Assembly: GCF_023242475.1 (NCBI RefSeq)
Contig: NZ_JALJFG010000021.1
Location: 1-64,000 of the forward strand
From: Pseudomonas sp. MWU15-20650
GTDB lineage: Bacteria; Pseudomonadota; Gammaproteobacteria; Pseudomonadales; Pseudomonadaceae
DNA length: 64,000 nucleotides
Reading direction: 5' to 3'
Shown here: positions 22,055 through 30,846 of the stretch, piece after piece
Position numbering within the stretch: the first letter of the stretch is position 1
Layout of the letters: each line of letters begins with the position of its first letter
The notes under the pieces: model-generated
Database searches by the model: none
The model's input: the letters and a program-made list of their open reading frames with translations, nothing else
What the model was told of the DNA's origin: nothing
Program-made: the position numbers and the translations under genes

Positions 22055-23956
22055 ATGCATAACGATCATTTCAGTCGCCACGCCCAGCAAGTCTTGACCG
22101 TCACCCGCGGGCAAGACCCTTCCCAAGGCCCCGGCAGCGATCCGTCCATCGCCCGCTCCTGGCTGCGTTGCCTGGAGGACTACCACCTCGACCCTGCGCT
22201 GACTATCGCCCCCACCGTGCTTGAACACGGCCGCCTGCTGGAGAGCCGCGAGCGCCTGCAACAGGTGCTGCAGATTGCCGGCAGTGAGATGAACAGCCTG
22301 CATCAGCAACTTTCGGGTGCCGGCCACGCCGTGCTCCTGACCGATGCGCGCGGGGTGATCCTCAACTGTGTTACGGCGCCGTCCGAGCGCAAGATCTTCG
22401 AGCGCGCCGGGCTGTGGCTGGGTGCCGATTGGAGCGAAGCCTGCGAAGGCACCAATGGCATCGGCACTTGCCTGGTGGAACGCCAATCCTTGACGATCCA
22501 CCGTGATGAGCATTTTCGTGGGCGCCATACAGGGCTGACCTGTTCTGCGAGCCCGGTGTTCGACCCGCACGGTGAACTGCTGGCCGTGCTGGACGTGTCT
22601 TCGGCGCGCGAAGCGGTGTCGCGCCAGAGCCAGTTCCACACCATGGCGCTGGTCAATCTTTCAGCGAAGATGATCGAAAGTTGCTACTTCCTGCGGCACT
22701 TCGAACAGCATTGGCTGCTGCGCTTTCATTTGCAGGCAGAATCCGTGGGGCTGTTCAGCGAGGGGCTGTTGGCATTCGATGGCGAAGGGCGCATATGCGC
22801 GGTGAACCAGAGCGCGTTGAACCTGCTGGGGCAGAGGCGTGACGGCTTGCTGGGGCAGCCGGTGGAGGCGTTTTTCGATTGCTCGCTGGATCAGTTGCTC
22901 GGGCGCGCCAGTGCGAGTGCCACGGCCAGTTGGCCACTGCGTACGCGCGATGGTCGGCATTTGTTCGCGGCCTTGCGCGGGCAGGCGCGTGGTCACACCG
23001 CAGCGCTCTCCAAGCCGGCTCCCGCGCCATCGCGCTTGCCCGGCATCTGCATGGGCGATCCGGCCTTGCAAAACGATTTTCGTAAAGCCGTGCGCGTCTT
23101 CGAGCGTGACGTACCGTTGTTGATCAATGGTGAAACCGGTTCGGGCAAGGAGGCGTTCGCCAAGGCCGTGCACCACGCCAGCCAACGTGCCGACAAGGCG
23201 TTTGTCGCGCTCAACTGCGCGTCCATTCCGGAAAGCCTGATCGAAAGCGAACTGTTCGGGTATCGCGGCGGGAGCTTCACCGGCGCGCGTAAAGAAGGCA
23301 TGCAGGGCAAGTTGCAACAGGCCGACGGCGGCACGCTGTTCCTGGACGAGATCGGCGATATGCCGCTGGCGTTGCAGACCCGGCTATTAAGGGTTCTGGA
23401 AGACCGGATGGTGGTGCCCCTCGGCGGTGAGCCTCTGGCGGTGAACGTTAGAATTATCAGCGCGACTCACCGTGACTTGCTGGGGCGTGTTGAGGACGGC
23501 AGCTTCCGCGAAGATTTGTACTACCGGCTCAATGGCCTGGAAGTCGGCCTGCCGCCGTTGCGTGAACGCAGTGACAAATCCAGCCTGCTGGATTTCCTGC
23601 TGGCCGAAGAGTCCGCCGGGCAAGCCGTCAGTCTCGAACCGGCCGCGCGTCAGACATTGCTGGCTTTTACCTGGCCTGGCAACGTTCGTCAGATGCGCAC
23701 GGTATTGCGCACACTGGTGGCGCTTTGTGATGACGGCAGCATCAGGCTGGTGGATCTGCCTGCGTTGTTGCGCCAGGCCCCGGTGCAGAAGGTCAGCGAG
23801 TTGCCGCTCAATGATGCCGAACGCCAAACGTTGCTGGCGGCGCTGGAGGGCCAGCACTGGCGTATGACGCAGACGGCCGAGCACTTGGGCGTCAGCCGCA
23901 ATACCTTGTATCGCAAGTTACGCAAACATGGGATTTCGCGTTCCGCAGCGGTGTAA
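22055..23956 (+). CDS. eatR: Sigma-54-dependent activator of ethanolamine catabolism (EatR/AcoR type)
   Basis: A 633-residue enhancer-binding protein. The N-terminal ~300 residues contain GAF- and PAS-like sensing domains (SEACEGTNGIGTCL; EGRICAVNQSALNLLG). The AAA+ domain follows, with Walker A NGETGSGKE near residue 357, the sigma-54 contact loop GSFTGA near 405 (Ser in place of the usual Ala) and Walker B GGTLFLDEIGD near 425. A Fis-type HTH (MTQTAEHLGVSRNTLYRKLR) closes the protein. The start at 22055 has AGGGAG upstream. Divergence from exaC and the neighbouring eut genes support an EatR role; the effector is probably ethanolamine (inference). Confidence 0.93.
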   Translation: MHNDHFSRHAQQVLTVTRGQDPSQGPGSDPSIARSWLRCLEDYHLDPALTIAPTVLEHGRLLESRERLQQVLQIAGSEMNSLHQQLSGAGHAVLLTDARGVILNCVTAPSERKIFERAGLWLGADWSEACEGTNGIGTCLVERQSLTIHRDEHFRGRHTGLTCSASPVFDPHGELLAVLDVSSAREAVSRQSQFHTMALVNLSAKMIESCYFLRHFEQHWLLRFHLQAESVGLFSEGLLAFDGEGRICAVNQSALNLLGQRRDGLLGQPVEAFFDCSLDQLLGRASASATASWPLRTRDGRHLFAALRGQARGHTAALSKPAPAPSRLPGICMGDPALQNDFRKAVRVFERDVPLLINGETGSGKEAFAKAVHHASQRADKAFVALNCASIPESLIESELFGYRGGSFTGARKEGMQGKLQQADGGTLFLDEIGDMPLALQTRLLRVLEDRMVVPLGGEPLAVNVRIISATHRDLLGRVEDGSFREDLYYRLNGLEVGLPPLRERSDKSSLLDFLLAEESAGQAVSLEPAARQTLLAFTWPGNVRQMRTVLRTLVALCDDGSIRLVDLPALLRQAPVQKVSELPLNDAERQTLLAALEGQHWRMTQTAEHLGVSRNTLYRKLRKHGISRSAAV

Positions 23957-24152
23957 GTTTGAGGGCTGGTTTTTAGTGACTGTACGTGTAGGTGTTCAGG
24001 CTTTGAGGTTGTCAGCCACCCGGGACTTTTATTGTTAAGTTGGAAATACCGTGCGCGTTAAGTTGGACTGCTCTGACAGGAACGGTTGAGCGCAAGTTGC
24101 ACACTCAAATAGGGCAACTGCAAAGGGTGTTTCAAACAATAAAAGCCATTGG

Positions 24153-25217
24153 GTGAACATGATGAACATTACAACAACAACAGCCGTTCCTTTCATTCCT
24201 CCGCAACCCACTCCGGTGGAGACGCCCTCAGCGCCCACCGCGGTCTACAACCACGACGACTCAGACGAACCGTTAACGCGCAGTAAACGAGCGATAAAAG
24301 GGCTTCCGTGGCCTGGACGAAGGCTGCCTTCAACCCCATCGATCCCTTCGTCCGCAGGAGTCCCGTCTGCTCCCAGGCCGCCGACGCCAGCGCCCAAACC
24401 GTTGCCCAAGCCCGGCCCCTCCGTAAAGCCTGCTCCACCTCCGTTGGGGGAGCGGTTCAAGGGCGCGGCGCAGGCGGCCATTCTTGCCAATAAAATCAAG
24501 GCAAATGATGCGGTGGTCATGGCGAACCTGCGCAAGCAGGCGCCTCTCAGTGTCGCCGAGGCCGCCAAGCGCCTGATCGACGCAGAGAGCTTGGTCAAGT
24601 CCGGGGTGATTGCCACGGGGCCCAGCGCCAGCCGCGTCGCCCGTGACGCATTTATCAGTGCGGGTATCACCGGGCTGGTCAGCGCCCCCGCCAACGTCGC
24701 AGCCTATGCGGGGTCTGTCGCCACCGGGGAGGCGATCAAATCCAGCTATGCCCCAGGCGTCTTGCCTCCGCCTTATCTGCCGCCTGCGGGCGGCCAGCCC
24801 AAGGCCCCGGCTTCAGCTTCGCCAACCGAGTCCGCTCCGTTGCCGGCAGACTCGATCAAAGCGCAACTGGATGAAGTCGAAATGAAGTTATTGGGTATGG
24901 CCACTACGGTGATGTTTATTCTTGGGGATACCAGTAGTGTCTTTACCAAAAATGAAACCTGGCCCGCCGATAATGCCGGTCGCTTGAGTAATTTCGAGAA
25001 GTTGCTTGCTGTCTCAGAGCAGCAGTTAAAAAAAGCTGCTCGGCAGAATAAGCTTGTGTTTAAGCCTTATAAACCTGATGAGCCCATACCGACGGAGGCG
25101 AAAGAGCGCCTCGCCCTGATTGAGAAGAAGTTTGGGCGTATGACTGAAACTTATGACACGTTGCGTTTCGTGGCCGCGATGAAAGACAGCGAAAAGAAAT
25201 CTCAACTCACCGCTTGA
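24153..25217 (+). CDS. Proline-rich orphan protein, function unknown
   Basis: A 354-residue protein I do not recognise. Residues 1-15 are Thr/Asn-rich, and ~15-100 are Pro-rich with a basic RSKRAIKGLPWPG motif. A helical core spans ~100-200, with alternating Ala/Gly stretches (ITGLVSAPANVAAYAGSVATGEAI). A second Pro-rich linker is followed by a C-terminal helical, Lys-rich domain (~230-354). There is no classical signal peptide. The unstructured polar N terminus and modular layout recall type III or VI substrates, but no secretion gene or chaperone is adjacent. Base composition drops toward the 3' end compared with the flanking mpl gene, hinting at acquisition. The upstream 150 bases contain a direct repeat GTTAAGTTGGA (24034 and 24057). 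Confidence 0.7.
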   Translation: MNMMNITTTTAVPFIPPQPTPVETPSAPTAVYNHDDSDEPLTRSKRAIKGLPWPGRRLPSTPSIPSSAGVPSAPRPPTPAPKPLPKPGPSVKPAPPPLGERFKGAAQAAILANKIKANDAVVMANLRKQAPLSVAEAAKRLIDAESLVKSGVIATGPSASRVARDAFISAGITGLVSAPANVAAYAGSVATGEAIKSSYAPGVLPPPYLPPAGGQPKAPASASPTESAPLPADSIKAQLDEVEMKLLGMATTVMFILGDTSSVFTKNETWPADNAGRLSNFEKLLAVSEQQLKKAARQNKLVFKPYKPDEPIPTEAKERLALIEKKFGRMTETYDTLRFVAAMKDSEKKSQLTA

Positions 25218-25335
25218 GCAGGGCTGGCGTCGAGCGCAAGCACCCAGGTGCTCTTCGCTCGGCCCCGGGCCGCATATAAAGGTGCGATTTCCCCCTCCCT
25301 GCGCTAACCTGCCTCGATGTTTTACGAGGTCGACT

Positions 25336-26685
25336 ATGCACATTCATATTCTCGGTATTTGCGGCACATTCATGGGCTCGATGGCGGTTCTGGCCAAAGA
25401 GCTGGGCCATCATGTCACCGGCTCCGACGCCAACGTTTACCCGCCCATGAGCACGCAACTCGAGGCCCAGGGCATTGAACTGACCCAAGGCTACGACCCG
25501 GCACAATTCGACCCGGTCCCGGACCTGGTCGTGATCGGCAACGCCATGGTGCGTGGCAACCCGGCGGTCGAATACGTACTGAACAAAGGTTTGCCTTATG
25601 TCTCCGGCCCGCAGTGGCTGGCCGACCATGTGTTGCAAGGCCGCTGGGTGCTGGCCGTCGCCGGTACTCACGGCAAGACCACCACCAGCAGCATGCTGGC
25701 CTGGGTGCTGGAGCATGCGGGCATGAGCCCGGGCTTCTTGATTGGCGGCGTGCCGCAGAACTTCTCGGTGTCGGCGCGCCTGGGCGATACGCCCTTTTTC
25801 GTGATTGAGGCCGATGAGTACGACAGTGCCTTTTTCGACAAGCGCTCCAAGTTCGTTCACTACCGCCCGCGTACGGCGATCCTGAATAACCTCGAGTACG
25901 ATCACGCGGACATCTTCCCTGATCTGCCGGCCATTGAGCGGCAATTCCACCACTTGGTGCGCACTATCCCGAGCGAGGGTCTGGTGATTCACCCGACCAC
26001 CGAGCCGGCGTTGCAACGCGTGATCGACATGGGCTGCTGGACTCCGGTGCAGACCACCGGCGCGGGCGGGCAGTGGCAGGTCAAGTTGCTGAGCGAAGAC
26101 GGTTCCCGGTTTGAAGTGCTGTTCGAAGGCGAGGCCCAAGGCATCGTCGATTGGGGCATGACCGGCCAGCACAACGTTGCCAACGCGTTGGTGACCCTGG
26201 CAGCGGCACGGCATGTTGGCGTGGTGCCGGCCATGGGTATTGCGGCATTGAGCGCATTCAAAAGCGTGAAGCGCCGCATGGAGAAGGTCGCCGATGTGAA
26301 TGGGATTACCATCTACGACGACTTTGCCCACCACCCGACGGCGATTGCCACCACCCTGGATGGTCTGCGCAAGCGCGTGGGGGATGCCCAGATCATCGCC
26401 GTCGTGGAGCCGCGCTCCAATTCCATGAAGCTGGGCGCGCACCGCGATGGCTTGCCGGAAAGCGTCAACGATGCCGACCAAGTGGTGTGGTACGCACCGG
26501 CCAATCTCGGTTGGGACCTGCCTGCGATTGCCGCGCTGTGCACTGTGCCGTCGCGGGTGTGTGACTCCTTGGACGCCATCATTGAGCACGTGAAACACCT
26601 GGCCAAGCCGGGGACCCACGTGGTCATCATGAGCAACGGCGGCTTTGGGGGCCTGCATGGCAAATTGGCCGAGGCACTGAAATGA
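25336..26685 (+). CDS. mpl: Murein peptide ligase
   Basis: A 449-residue Mur ligase of the Mpl type. It has MHIHILGICGTFMGSMA at the N terminus, the ATP loop AGTHGKTTTSS near residue 111, and the EADEYDSAFFDKRSKF and YDDFAHHPTAI motifs. It attaches recycled L-Ala-gamma-D-Glu-mDAP tripeptide to UDP-MurNAc. The start is the ATG at 25336; an upstream in-frame ATG at 25282 adds non-homologous residues. Its stop overlaps the ubiX start (ATGA), so the two genes are coupled, the same pair as PA4020-PA4019 in PAO1 (from memory). Confidence 0.96.
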   Translation: MHIHILGICGTFMGSMAVLAKELGHHVTGSDANVYPPMSTQLEAQGIELTQGYDPAQFDPVPDLVVIGNAMVRGNPAVEYVLNKGLPYVSGPQWLADHVLQGRWVLAVAGTHGKTTTSSMLAWVLEHAGMSPGFLIGGVPQNFSVSARLGDTPFFVIEADEYDSAFFDKRSKFVHYRPRTAILNNLEYDHADIFPDLPAIERQFHHLVRTIPSEGLVIHPTTEPALQRVIDMGCWTPVQTTGAGGQWQVKLLSEDGSRFEVLFEGEAQGIVDWGMTGQHNVANALVTLAAARHVGVVPAMGIAALSAFKSVKRRMEKVADVNGITIYDDFAHHPTAIATTLDGLRKRVGDAQIIAVVEPRSNSMKLGAHRDGLPESVNDADQVVWYAPANLGWDLPAIAALCTVPSRVCDSLDAIIEHVKHLAKPGTHVVIMSNGGFGGLHGKLAEALK

Positions 26686-27311
26686 GTGGCCCCGAACGCG
26701 TCACCTTGGCGATGACCGGCGCATCCGGCGCGCCTTATGGCCTGCGCCTGCTGGATTGCCTGGTGCGTGAAGACCGTGAGGTGCACTTCCTGATATCCAA
26801 GGCGGCGCAGTTGGTGATGGCCACTGAGACGGATGTCGCGCTCCCTGCCAAGGTGCAGACGATGCAAGCCTTCCTCACGGAGTACACCGGTGCGGCGGCG
26901 GGGCAGATCAAGGTCTACGGCAAAGAAGACTGGATGTCGCCGGTGGCCTCCGGCTCCGGTGCGCCGGCTGCGATGGTGGTGGTGCCGTGTTCCACCGGCA
27001 CGTTGTCGGCGATTGCCACGGGGGCCTGCAATAACCTGATCGAGCGAGCGGCGGACGTAACCTTGAAGGAGCGTCGCCAATTGATCCTGGTGCCGCGCGA
27101 AGCACCGTACTCAAGCATTCATCTGGAACACATGCTCAAGTTGTCGAACATGGGTGTGACCATCTTGCCGGCCTCGCCGGGCTTCTATCACCAGCCGCAG
27201 ACCATCGATGACCTGGTGGACTTCGTGGTGGCGCGTATTCTCAACCTGCTCAATATTCCCCAGGACATGCTGCCGCGTTGGGGCGAGCACCATTTGAGCA
27301 GTGATGAATAA
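26682..27311 (+). CDS. ubiX: Flavin prenyltransferase UbiX
   Basis: A 209-residue UbiX with the Rossmann-like start VTLAMTGASGAPYGLRLLD, PCSTGTLSAIATG for phosphate and flavin binding, and RRQLILVPREAPYS near residue 140. It builds prenylated FMN from FMN and dimethylallyl phosphate, the cofactor of UbiD in ubiquinone synthesis. It overlaps mpl by four bases, and its own end overlaps the start of a small lipoprotein gene, indicating one transcript of three genes. Confidence 0.95.
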   Translation: MSGPERVTLAMTGASGAPYGLRLLDCLVREDREVHFLISKAAQLVMATETDVALPAKVQTMQAFLTEYTGAAAGQIKVYGKEDWMSPVASGSGAPAAMVVVPCSTGTLSAIATGACNNLIERAADVTLKERRQLILVPREAPYSSIHLEHMLKLSNMGVTILPASPGFYHQPQTIDDLVDFVVARILNLLNIPQDMLPRWGEHHLSSDE

Positions 27312-27588
27312 GGCGCTGCTGGTCTTGCTGGCCTTGCAACTGACGGGCTGCGCCACCGCCCGTACGCTGGATGCTGCACAACCGGGCGCGCCCGTGGTGT
27401 ATGCCGGCACGCGCCTGGATTTGTATGCGATCGATGGCGGCTGCTGCGCCAAGGACCGCTTTGGTGCCGAGGCGCCGCGCTATCCCCATGTCGACCTGCC
27501 GGCCAGTGCGTTGCTCGATACCTTGCTGTTGCCACTGTCAGTGTTGACGGTACTGGGGGTAGGGTTCAACGCGACGGGCGGGCTCTAA
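27304..27588 (+). CDS. Small YceK/YidQ-type lipoprotein
   Basis: A 94-residue lipoprotein. MNKALLVLLALQLTGC places the lipobox Cys at residue 16. The mature part contains YAGTRLDLYAID, a CC pair and HVDLPASALLDTLLLPLSVL, the pattern of the YceK/YidQ family of outer-membrane-directed small lipoproteins. Its function is unknown. The ATG at 27304 lies inside the end of ubiX, with a GTG one codon earlier as alternative. A REP-containing intergenic region follows. Confidence 0.85.
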   Translation: MNKALLVLLALQLTGCATARTLDAAQPGAPVVYAGTRLDLYAIDGGCCAKDRFGAEAPRYPHVDLPASALLDTLLLPLSVLTVLGVGFNATGGL

Positions 27589-27589
27589 T

Positions 27590-27718
27590 GTGGTGGCTTG
27601 CTCCCGATAGCCGTGTGTCAGTCAACTCATTGAGTGACTGGTCCACCGCTATTGGGGCATAGGTATCTACACAACTTTTGACGGCAGTCATATTCCCCTG
27701 TGGCAAGCCCCCTCCCAC
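27590..27718. repeat. REPIN (family 1) with an extra internal segment
   Basis: The left arm GTGGTGGCTTGCTCCCGATAG, broken as GTGGTGGCTTGC and TCCCGATAG, and the right arm GGCAAGCCCCCTCCCAC are present. About 35 bases (TAGGTATCTACACAAC... to CATATTCC) separate CTATTGGGG from the right arm, making it longer than the other copies. Confidence 0.75.
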
Positions 27719-27738
27719 ATGTTGCCTGGTGTTGAGCC

Positions 27739-28380
27739 TTACTTACCGAGCTTGCGCAACTCATCCGACTCCACCACGCGCACGCCGTCCTGCTCTTCCA
27801 GCGCCAGGCGCCACATGGCGCGGGCCAGTTCGCAGACTTCAATGCCGCGATACTTGCCTGGAATCAGCCGTGACAGCGGCCCGGCCAATTGCTCGGCCAA
27901 GCGCGGCTCCAGTCGTTCCCCAAGCAACAGCGATGGCCGCACGATGGTCAATTGTGGCCAGCCCTGTGCTCTCAGCGCCTGTTCCATCTCGCCTTTGACT
28001 CGGTTGTAGAAGATCGAGGATTTCGGGTCGGCGCCAATGGCGCTGATGACGATCAGGTGCCGCGCGCCCATTTCCCGTGCGCGCTTGGCGAAGGCCACCA
28101 CCATGTCGAGGTCGACGGCGCGGAAGGCGGCTTCGGAACCCGCCTGCTTGATGGTGGTGCCCAGGCAGCAGAAAGCGATATCCACCTGGCCGCTCAGTTG
28201 CGGCAGGAACACGGCGGGGTCACCTACGGGGTTTTCCAGGTGAGGGTGTTCGGCCAGCGGTTTGCGGCTTGGCGCCAGAACGCGGGTCACCGTGGGCTCA
28301 TTGAGCAAGCGGTCCAGCAGGTGCTCGCCCGTCAGCCCGGAAGCGCCGGCAAGCAGAATATGCTGAGGTGTCAGGTACAT
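27739..28380 (-). CDS. NAD(P)-binding oxidoreductase (atypical SDR)
   Basis: A 213-residue Rossmann protein. The dinucleotide loop GASGLTGEHL starts at residue 12, followed by VDIAFCCLGTT, HLIVISAIGAD and FYNRVKGEMEQAL, the last holding the YxxxK-like pair seen in atypical SDRs of the HTATIP2/YwnB type. The substrate is unknown. The gene is monocistronic, on the opposite strand to ubiX and 30 bases downstream of the start of the MORN/C13 peptidase gene's stop. It corresponds by order to PA4017 (recall). Confidence 0.88.
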   Translation of the reverse strand: MYLTPQHILLAGASGLTGEHLLDRLLNEPTVTRVLAPSRKPLAEHPHLENPVGDPAVFLPQLSGQVDIAFCCLGTTIKQAGSEAAFRAVDLDMVVAFAKRAREMGARHLIVISAIGADPKSSIFYNRVKGEMEQALRAQGWPQLTIVRPSLLLGERLEPRLAEQLAGPLSRLIPGKYRGIEVCELARAMWRLALEEQDGVRVVESDELRKLGK

Positions 28381-28409
28381 GGTCTTTCCCCCTTGTTACA
28401 CGTTACAGC

Positions 28410-30128
28410 TTAGTTGCCTTTGGCTTCCTTGCTATTCATTGAGACGCTTTCGAGCGCCTTTCGTGCCTGCTGTTTACGTAATAATTGCCAGTGGGCGACC
28501 ACGCCTTTGGGCGCCCAGATCTGCGGTTCGGAGGCTTCGAAGTTGTCCGCCTGTTCGCGTTCGGCCACATGCAGTTGCGCCAGTTTGAAGGCTTGCTGCA
28601 AGTCATCGGTCTGGTTGAAGGCTTGGGCGAAAAGGGCGTCGCCGAAATAGGTGAAGTCGGCCTCTTCGGAGCAACCGAAGGACACGCGGTCAGCCCGTGA
28701 GGCGGTCATGATCAGGGTGTGCTCATCTTTGAGCGCGGGGATGAAACCACCGGAGTAACAGGCGGAAATCACGATGATCTTGTCGCGGTTTTTCAGCGGC
28801 GCCAGCACGGCGGCCAGCTCATCGGCCGGCAGGTCGGCCAGCTCCATGCGCGGCTGGTCCAGCACCAGTTCGTGTTCGTGGGTGCCGTGGCTGGTCATAT
28901 AGATGAATACCAGGTCCTGCGGCCCGGTGCGCTCGGCCAGGGTTTGTACGGCACGGCGCAGGCTTTCGCGGGTGGCGAGGGGGCGGTCGGCAATATGGTC
29001 GCGGTGGTTGACCAAGCGGATCTGCCCACGCGCACCGAAGCGGGTGGCAAGCATGTTGCTGACGTAATCGGCTTCGCGCAGGAACACGCTTTGCTTGCCG
29101 TCGCCGGCCAGCACCAGGGTGTACAGCTCGACGGCGGCGCTCGACTGGGGCACCGCCGCGAGGGCGTCCTCGAGCAGACGACCCTGGGCCAGTACGCCGG
29201 TTTCCAGTGGGTCGGGCAGCAGCTTGCCATCGGCATCGCGCACACGCATGCCATTGATCCAGGTGCCGGCCTGCACGGTGCCGTCGGTGAGTACGAGCGT
29301 GCCGCGGCCCTGGTAGCTGTCGCTGTCGAAACCGCCGATATAGAAGCTGCCATCGGTAAGGTTCAGGCGACCTTCGCCGGTAAAGCGCCAGTCACTGAAT
29401 TGGCCGACGTAGTGGCTGCCGTCGACCCCGATCAACTCGCCCTTGCCGCTGAGTGCGCCTTCCTTGAACTGGCCGATCCAGACATCGCCGTCGGCGTTTT
29501 CATAGCGGCCTTTGCCGTTGAGCTGGTTCTGTTTGAACTGGCCGACATAGATGTCGCCCTCGGCGCTGTTGAAGGTGCCGTTGCCTTCCAATTGGCCATC
29601 GACAAAGTGACCGCTGAACTGGTTGCCACTGTCGTCGTTGCGCTGGCCTTCGCCATTGGGTTTGCCGTGGGCGAACTGGCCCTGGTATTGGCTGCCGTCT
29701 GCCAGCTCCAGGCGGCCGAGGCCGGAGTACTGGTCGTCCTTGAATTCGCCGCGATAGGTCATCTGCCCTTCTTTGAGGGTGCCTTCGCCGTTGCGTCGAC
29801 CGTTCTTGAAACCGCCGACGTAGCTGCTGCCCGACGTGGTCAGGCTGCCCTGGCCGTCAAACAGCCCCTGCTGGAACTGGCCTTTGTAGACTTCGCCATT
29901 GCTGCCGTGCCATTCGCCCTGGCCGTGCCACTGGCCTTTGTCGAACTGGCCGGCATACCAACTGCCGTTGGGGTAGTCCACGCGGCCCTGGCCTTGCAGT
30001 AAACCGTTGACCACATCACCACGGTAGCGGCCGCCATCGGGCAGGCGCGCATCGGGCGGCAACAGCGATTCGCCGTCTCCGCAAGCGGTGAGCAACAGGG
30101 CAAGGGCAAGGGGAGCGAGTGGGCGCAT
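28410..30128 (-). CDS. MORN-repeat lipoprotein with a C13 (legumain/caspase-clan) peptidase domain
   Basis: A 572-residue lipoprotein. MRPLAPLALALLLTAC gives a lipobox Cys at residue 16. Residues ~33-300 hold about twelve MORN repeats of ~23 residues (YxGxFxxGxxxGxG). Residues ~350-550 are a clan CD peptidase of family C13 with the catalytic His in YMTSHGTHEH and Cys in VISACYSGGF. MORN repeats bind membranes or proteins; C13 enzymes cleave after Asn or, in GPI8, act as transamidases. The enzyme would sit in the periplasm or on the outer membrane. I start it at 30128 because the signal peptide begins there, although the frame opens at 30197. The substrate and role are unknown. Confidence 0.9.
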   Translation of the reverse strand: MRPLAPLALALLLTACGDGESLLPPDARLPDGGRYRGDVVNGLLQGQGRVDYPNGSWYAGQFDKGQWHGQGEWHGSNGEVYKGQFQQGLFDGQGSLTTSGSSYVGGFKNGRRNGEGTLKEGQMTYRGEFKDDQYSGLGRLELADGSQYQGQFAHGKPNGEGQRNDDSGNQFSGHFVDGQLEGNGTFNSAEGDIYVGQFKQNQLNGKGRYENADGDVWIGQFKEGALSGKGELIGVDGSHYVGQFSDWRFTGEGRLNLTDGSFYIGGFDSDSYQGRGTLVLTDGTVQAGTWINGMRVRDADGKLLPDPLETGVLAQGRLLEDALAAVPQSSAAVELYTLVLAGDGKQSVFLREADYVSNMLATRFGARGQIRLVNHRDHIADRPLATRESLRRAVQTLAERTGPQDLVFIYMTSHGTHEHELVLDQPRMELADLPADELAAVLAPLKNRDKIIVISACYSGGFIPALKDEHTLIMTASRADRVSFGCSEEADFTYFGDALFAQAFNQTDDLQQAFKLAQLHVAEREQADNFEASEPQIWAPKGVVAHWQLLRKQQARKALESVSMNSKEAKGN

Positions 30129-30199
30129 AGCGGGATCCGGATAATTGAGCGCCGAGTATGCCGCAGCCGGGAGATTCATACATAAATTTACATACACTG

Positions 30200-30226
30200 T
30201 GGCAAGGTTTATTACCTCGCCACAGG
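30200..30226. repeat. Inverted repeat between the maoC stop and the MORN gene promoter
   Basis: TGTGGCAAGGT and ACCTCGCCACA face each other across TTATT, with one mismatch. It could serve as the terminator of the leftward dehydratase gene's neighbour or as an operator; there is no strong U tract. Confidence 0.4.
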
Positions 30227-30233
30227 CGCAGCC

Positions 30234-30689
30234 TTACACGAAGCAGAGTGACAGCGACTCAGCAATATAAGCGGGTTTCTCCTGGCCTTCGATTTCCAGG
30301 GTGGCAGTGGCCTTGAATAGCCATTGGCCAGGTTTTTTCTCGCTGACATCGGTGAGCGTGACGTTCAGACGAACCCTGGAGTCGACCTTCACCGGCTGGA
30401 TAAAACGCACGCTGTCCAGGCCATAGTTGACGGCCATCTTCAGGCCCTCGGGCATGATCAGGATGTCTTCCATCAGCTTGGGCATCAGTGACAGCGACAG
30501 GAAACCGTGGGCGATGGTACTGCCGAATGGCGTCTTGGCGGCCTTGACCGGGTCGACGTGGATGAACTGATGATCGCCAGTGGCCTCTGCAAACAGGTTG
30601 ATGCGGGCCTGATCGATGGTGAGCCACTCGGAACGTCCCAGTTCCTTGCCGACATAATCTTTGAGCTGCGCTACAGGTACATAGGGCAT
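30234..30689 (-). CDS. MaoC-family (R)-specific enoyl-CoA hydratase-like dehydratase
   Basis: A 151-residue single hotdog-fold protein. The hydratase-2 motif appears as FAEATGDHQFIHVDP, with the catalytic Asp and His and Gln in place of the usual Asn, followed by GSTIAHGFLSLSLMPKL. It probably hydrates a trans-2-enoyl-CoA, feeding beta-oxidation or polyhydroxyalkanoate precursors. It is a single gene with CGCAATGCCC at its start and AGGAGAGACG as ribosome site. Its C terminus reads through AESLSLCFV. Confidence 0.9.
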   Translation of the reverse strand: MPYVPVAQLKDYVGKELGRSEWLTIDQARINLFAEATGDHQFIHVDPVKAAKTPFGSTIAHGFLSLSLMPKLMEDILIMPEGLKMAVNYGLDSVRFIQPVKVDSRVRLNVTLTDVSEKKPGQWLFKATATLEIEGQEKPAYIAESLSLCFV

Positions 30690-30846
30690 TGCGTCTCTCC
30701 TTGGTCCATCGGTTTTTATAGGTGTGCCAGGTCCATGTTAGATCATCACGGGCAACCAGCTCGGTCAACCCACCATGCTTTTGGCGAATGCCGGTGTATA
30801 GGGCGGCCATGCTTATAATGCGGGCGAGCGTTGAGGGGAGAGAAAG

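Noticed and set aside
24079..24105. HrpL-box-like GGAAC ... CAC upstream of the proline-rich orphan
   Set aside because: The second half and spacing do not match GGAACC-N15/16-CCACNNA, and no type III genes are present.
28719..30002. Very long plus-strand frame opposite the MORN/C13 gene
   Set aside because: A product of the repetitive GC-rich MORN codons; the minus-strand frame has a lipoprotein signal and catalytic motifs.
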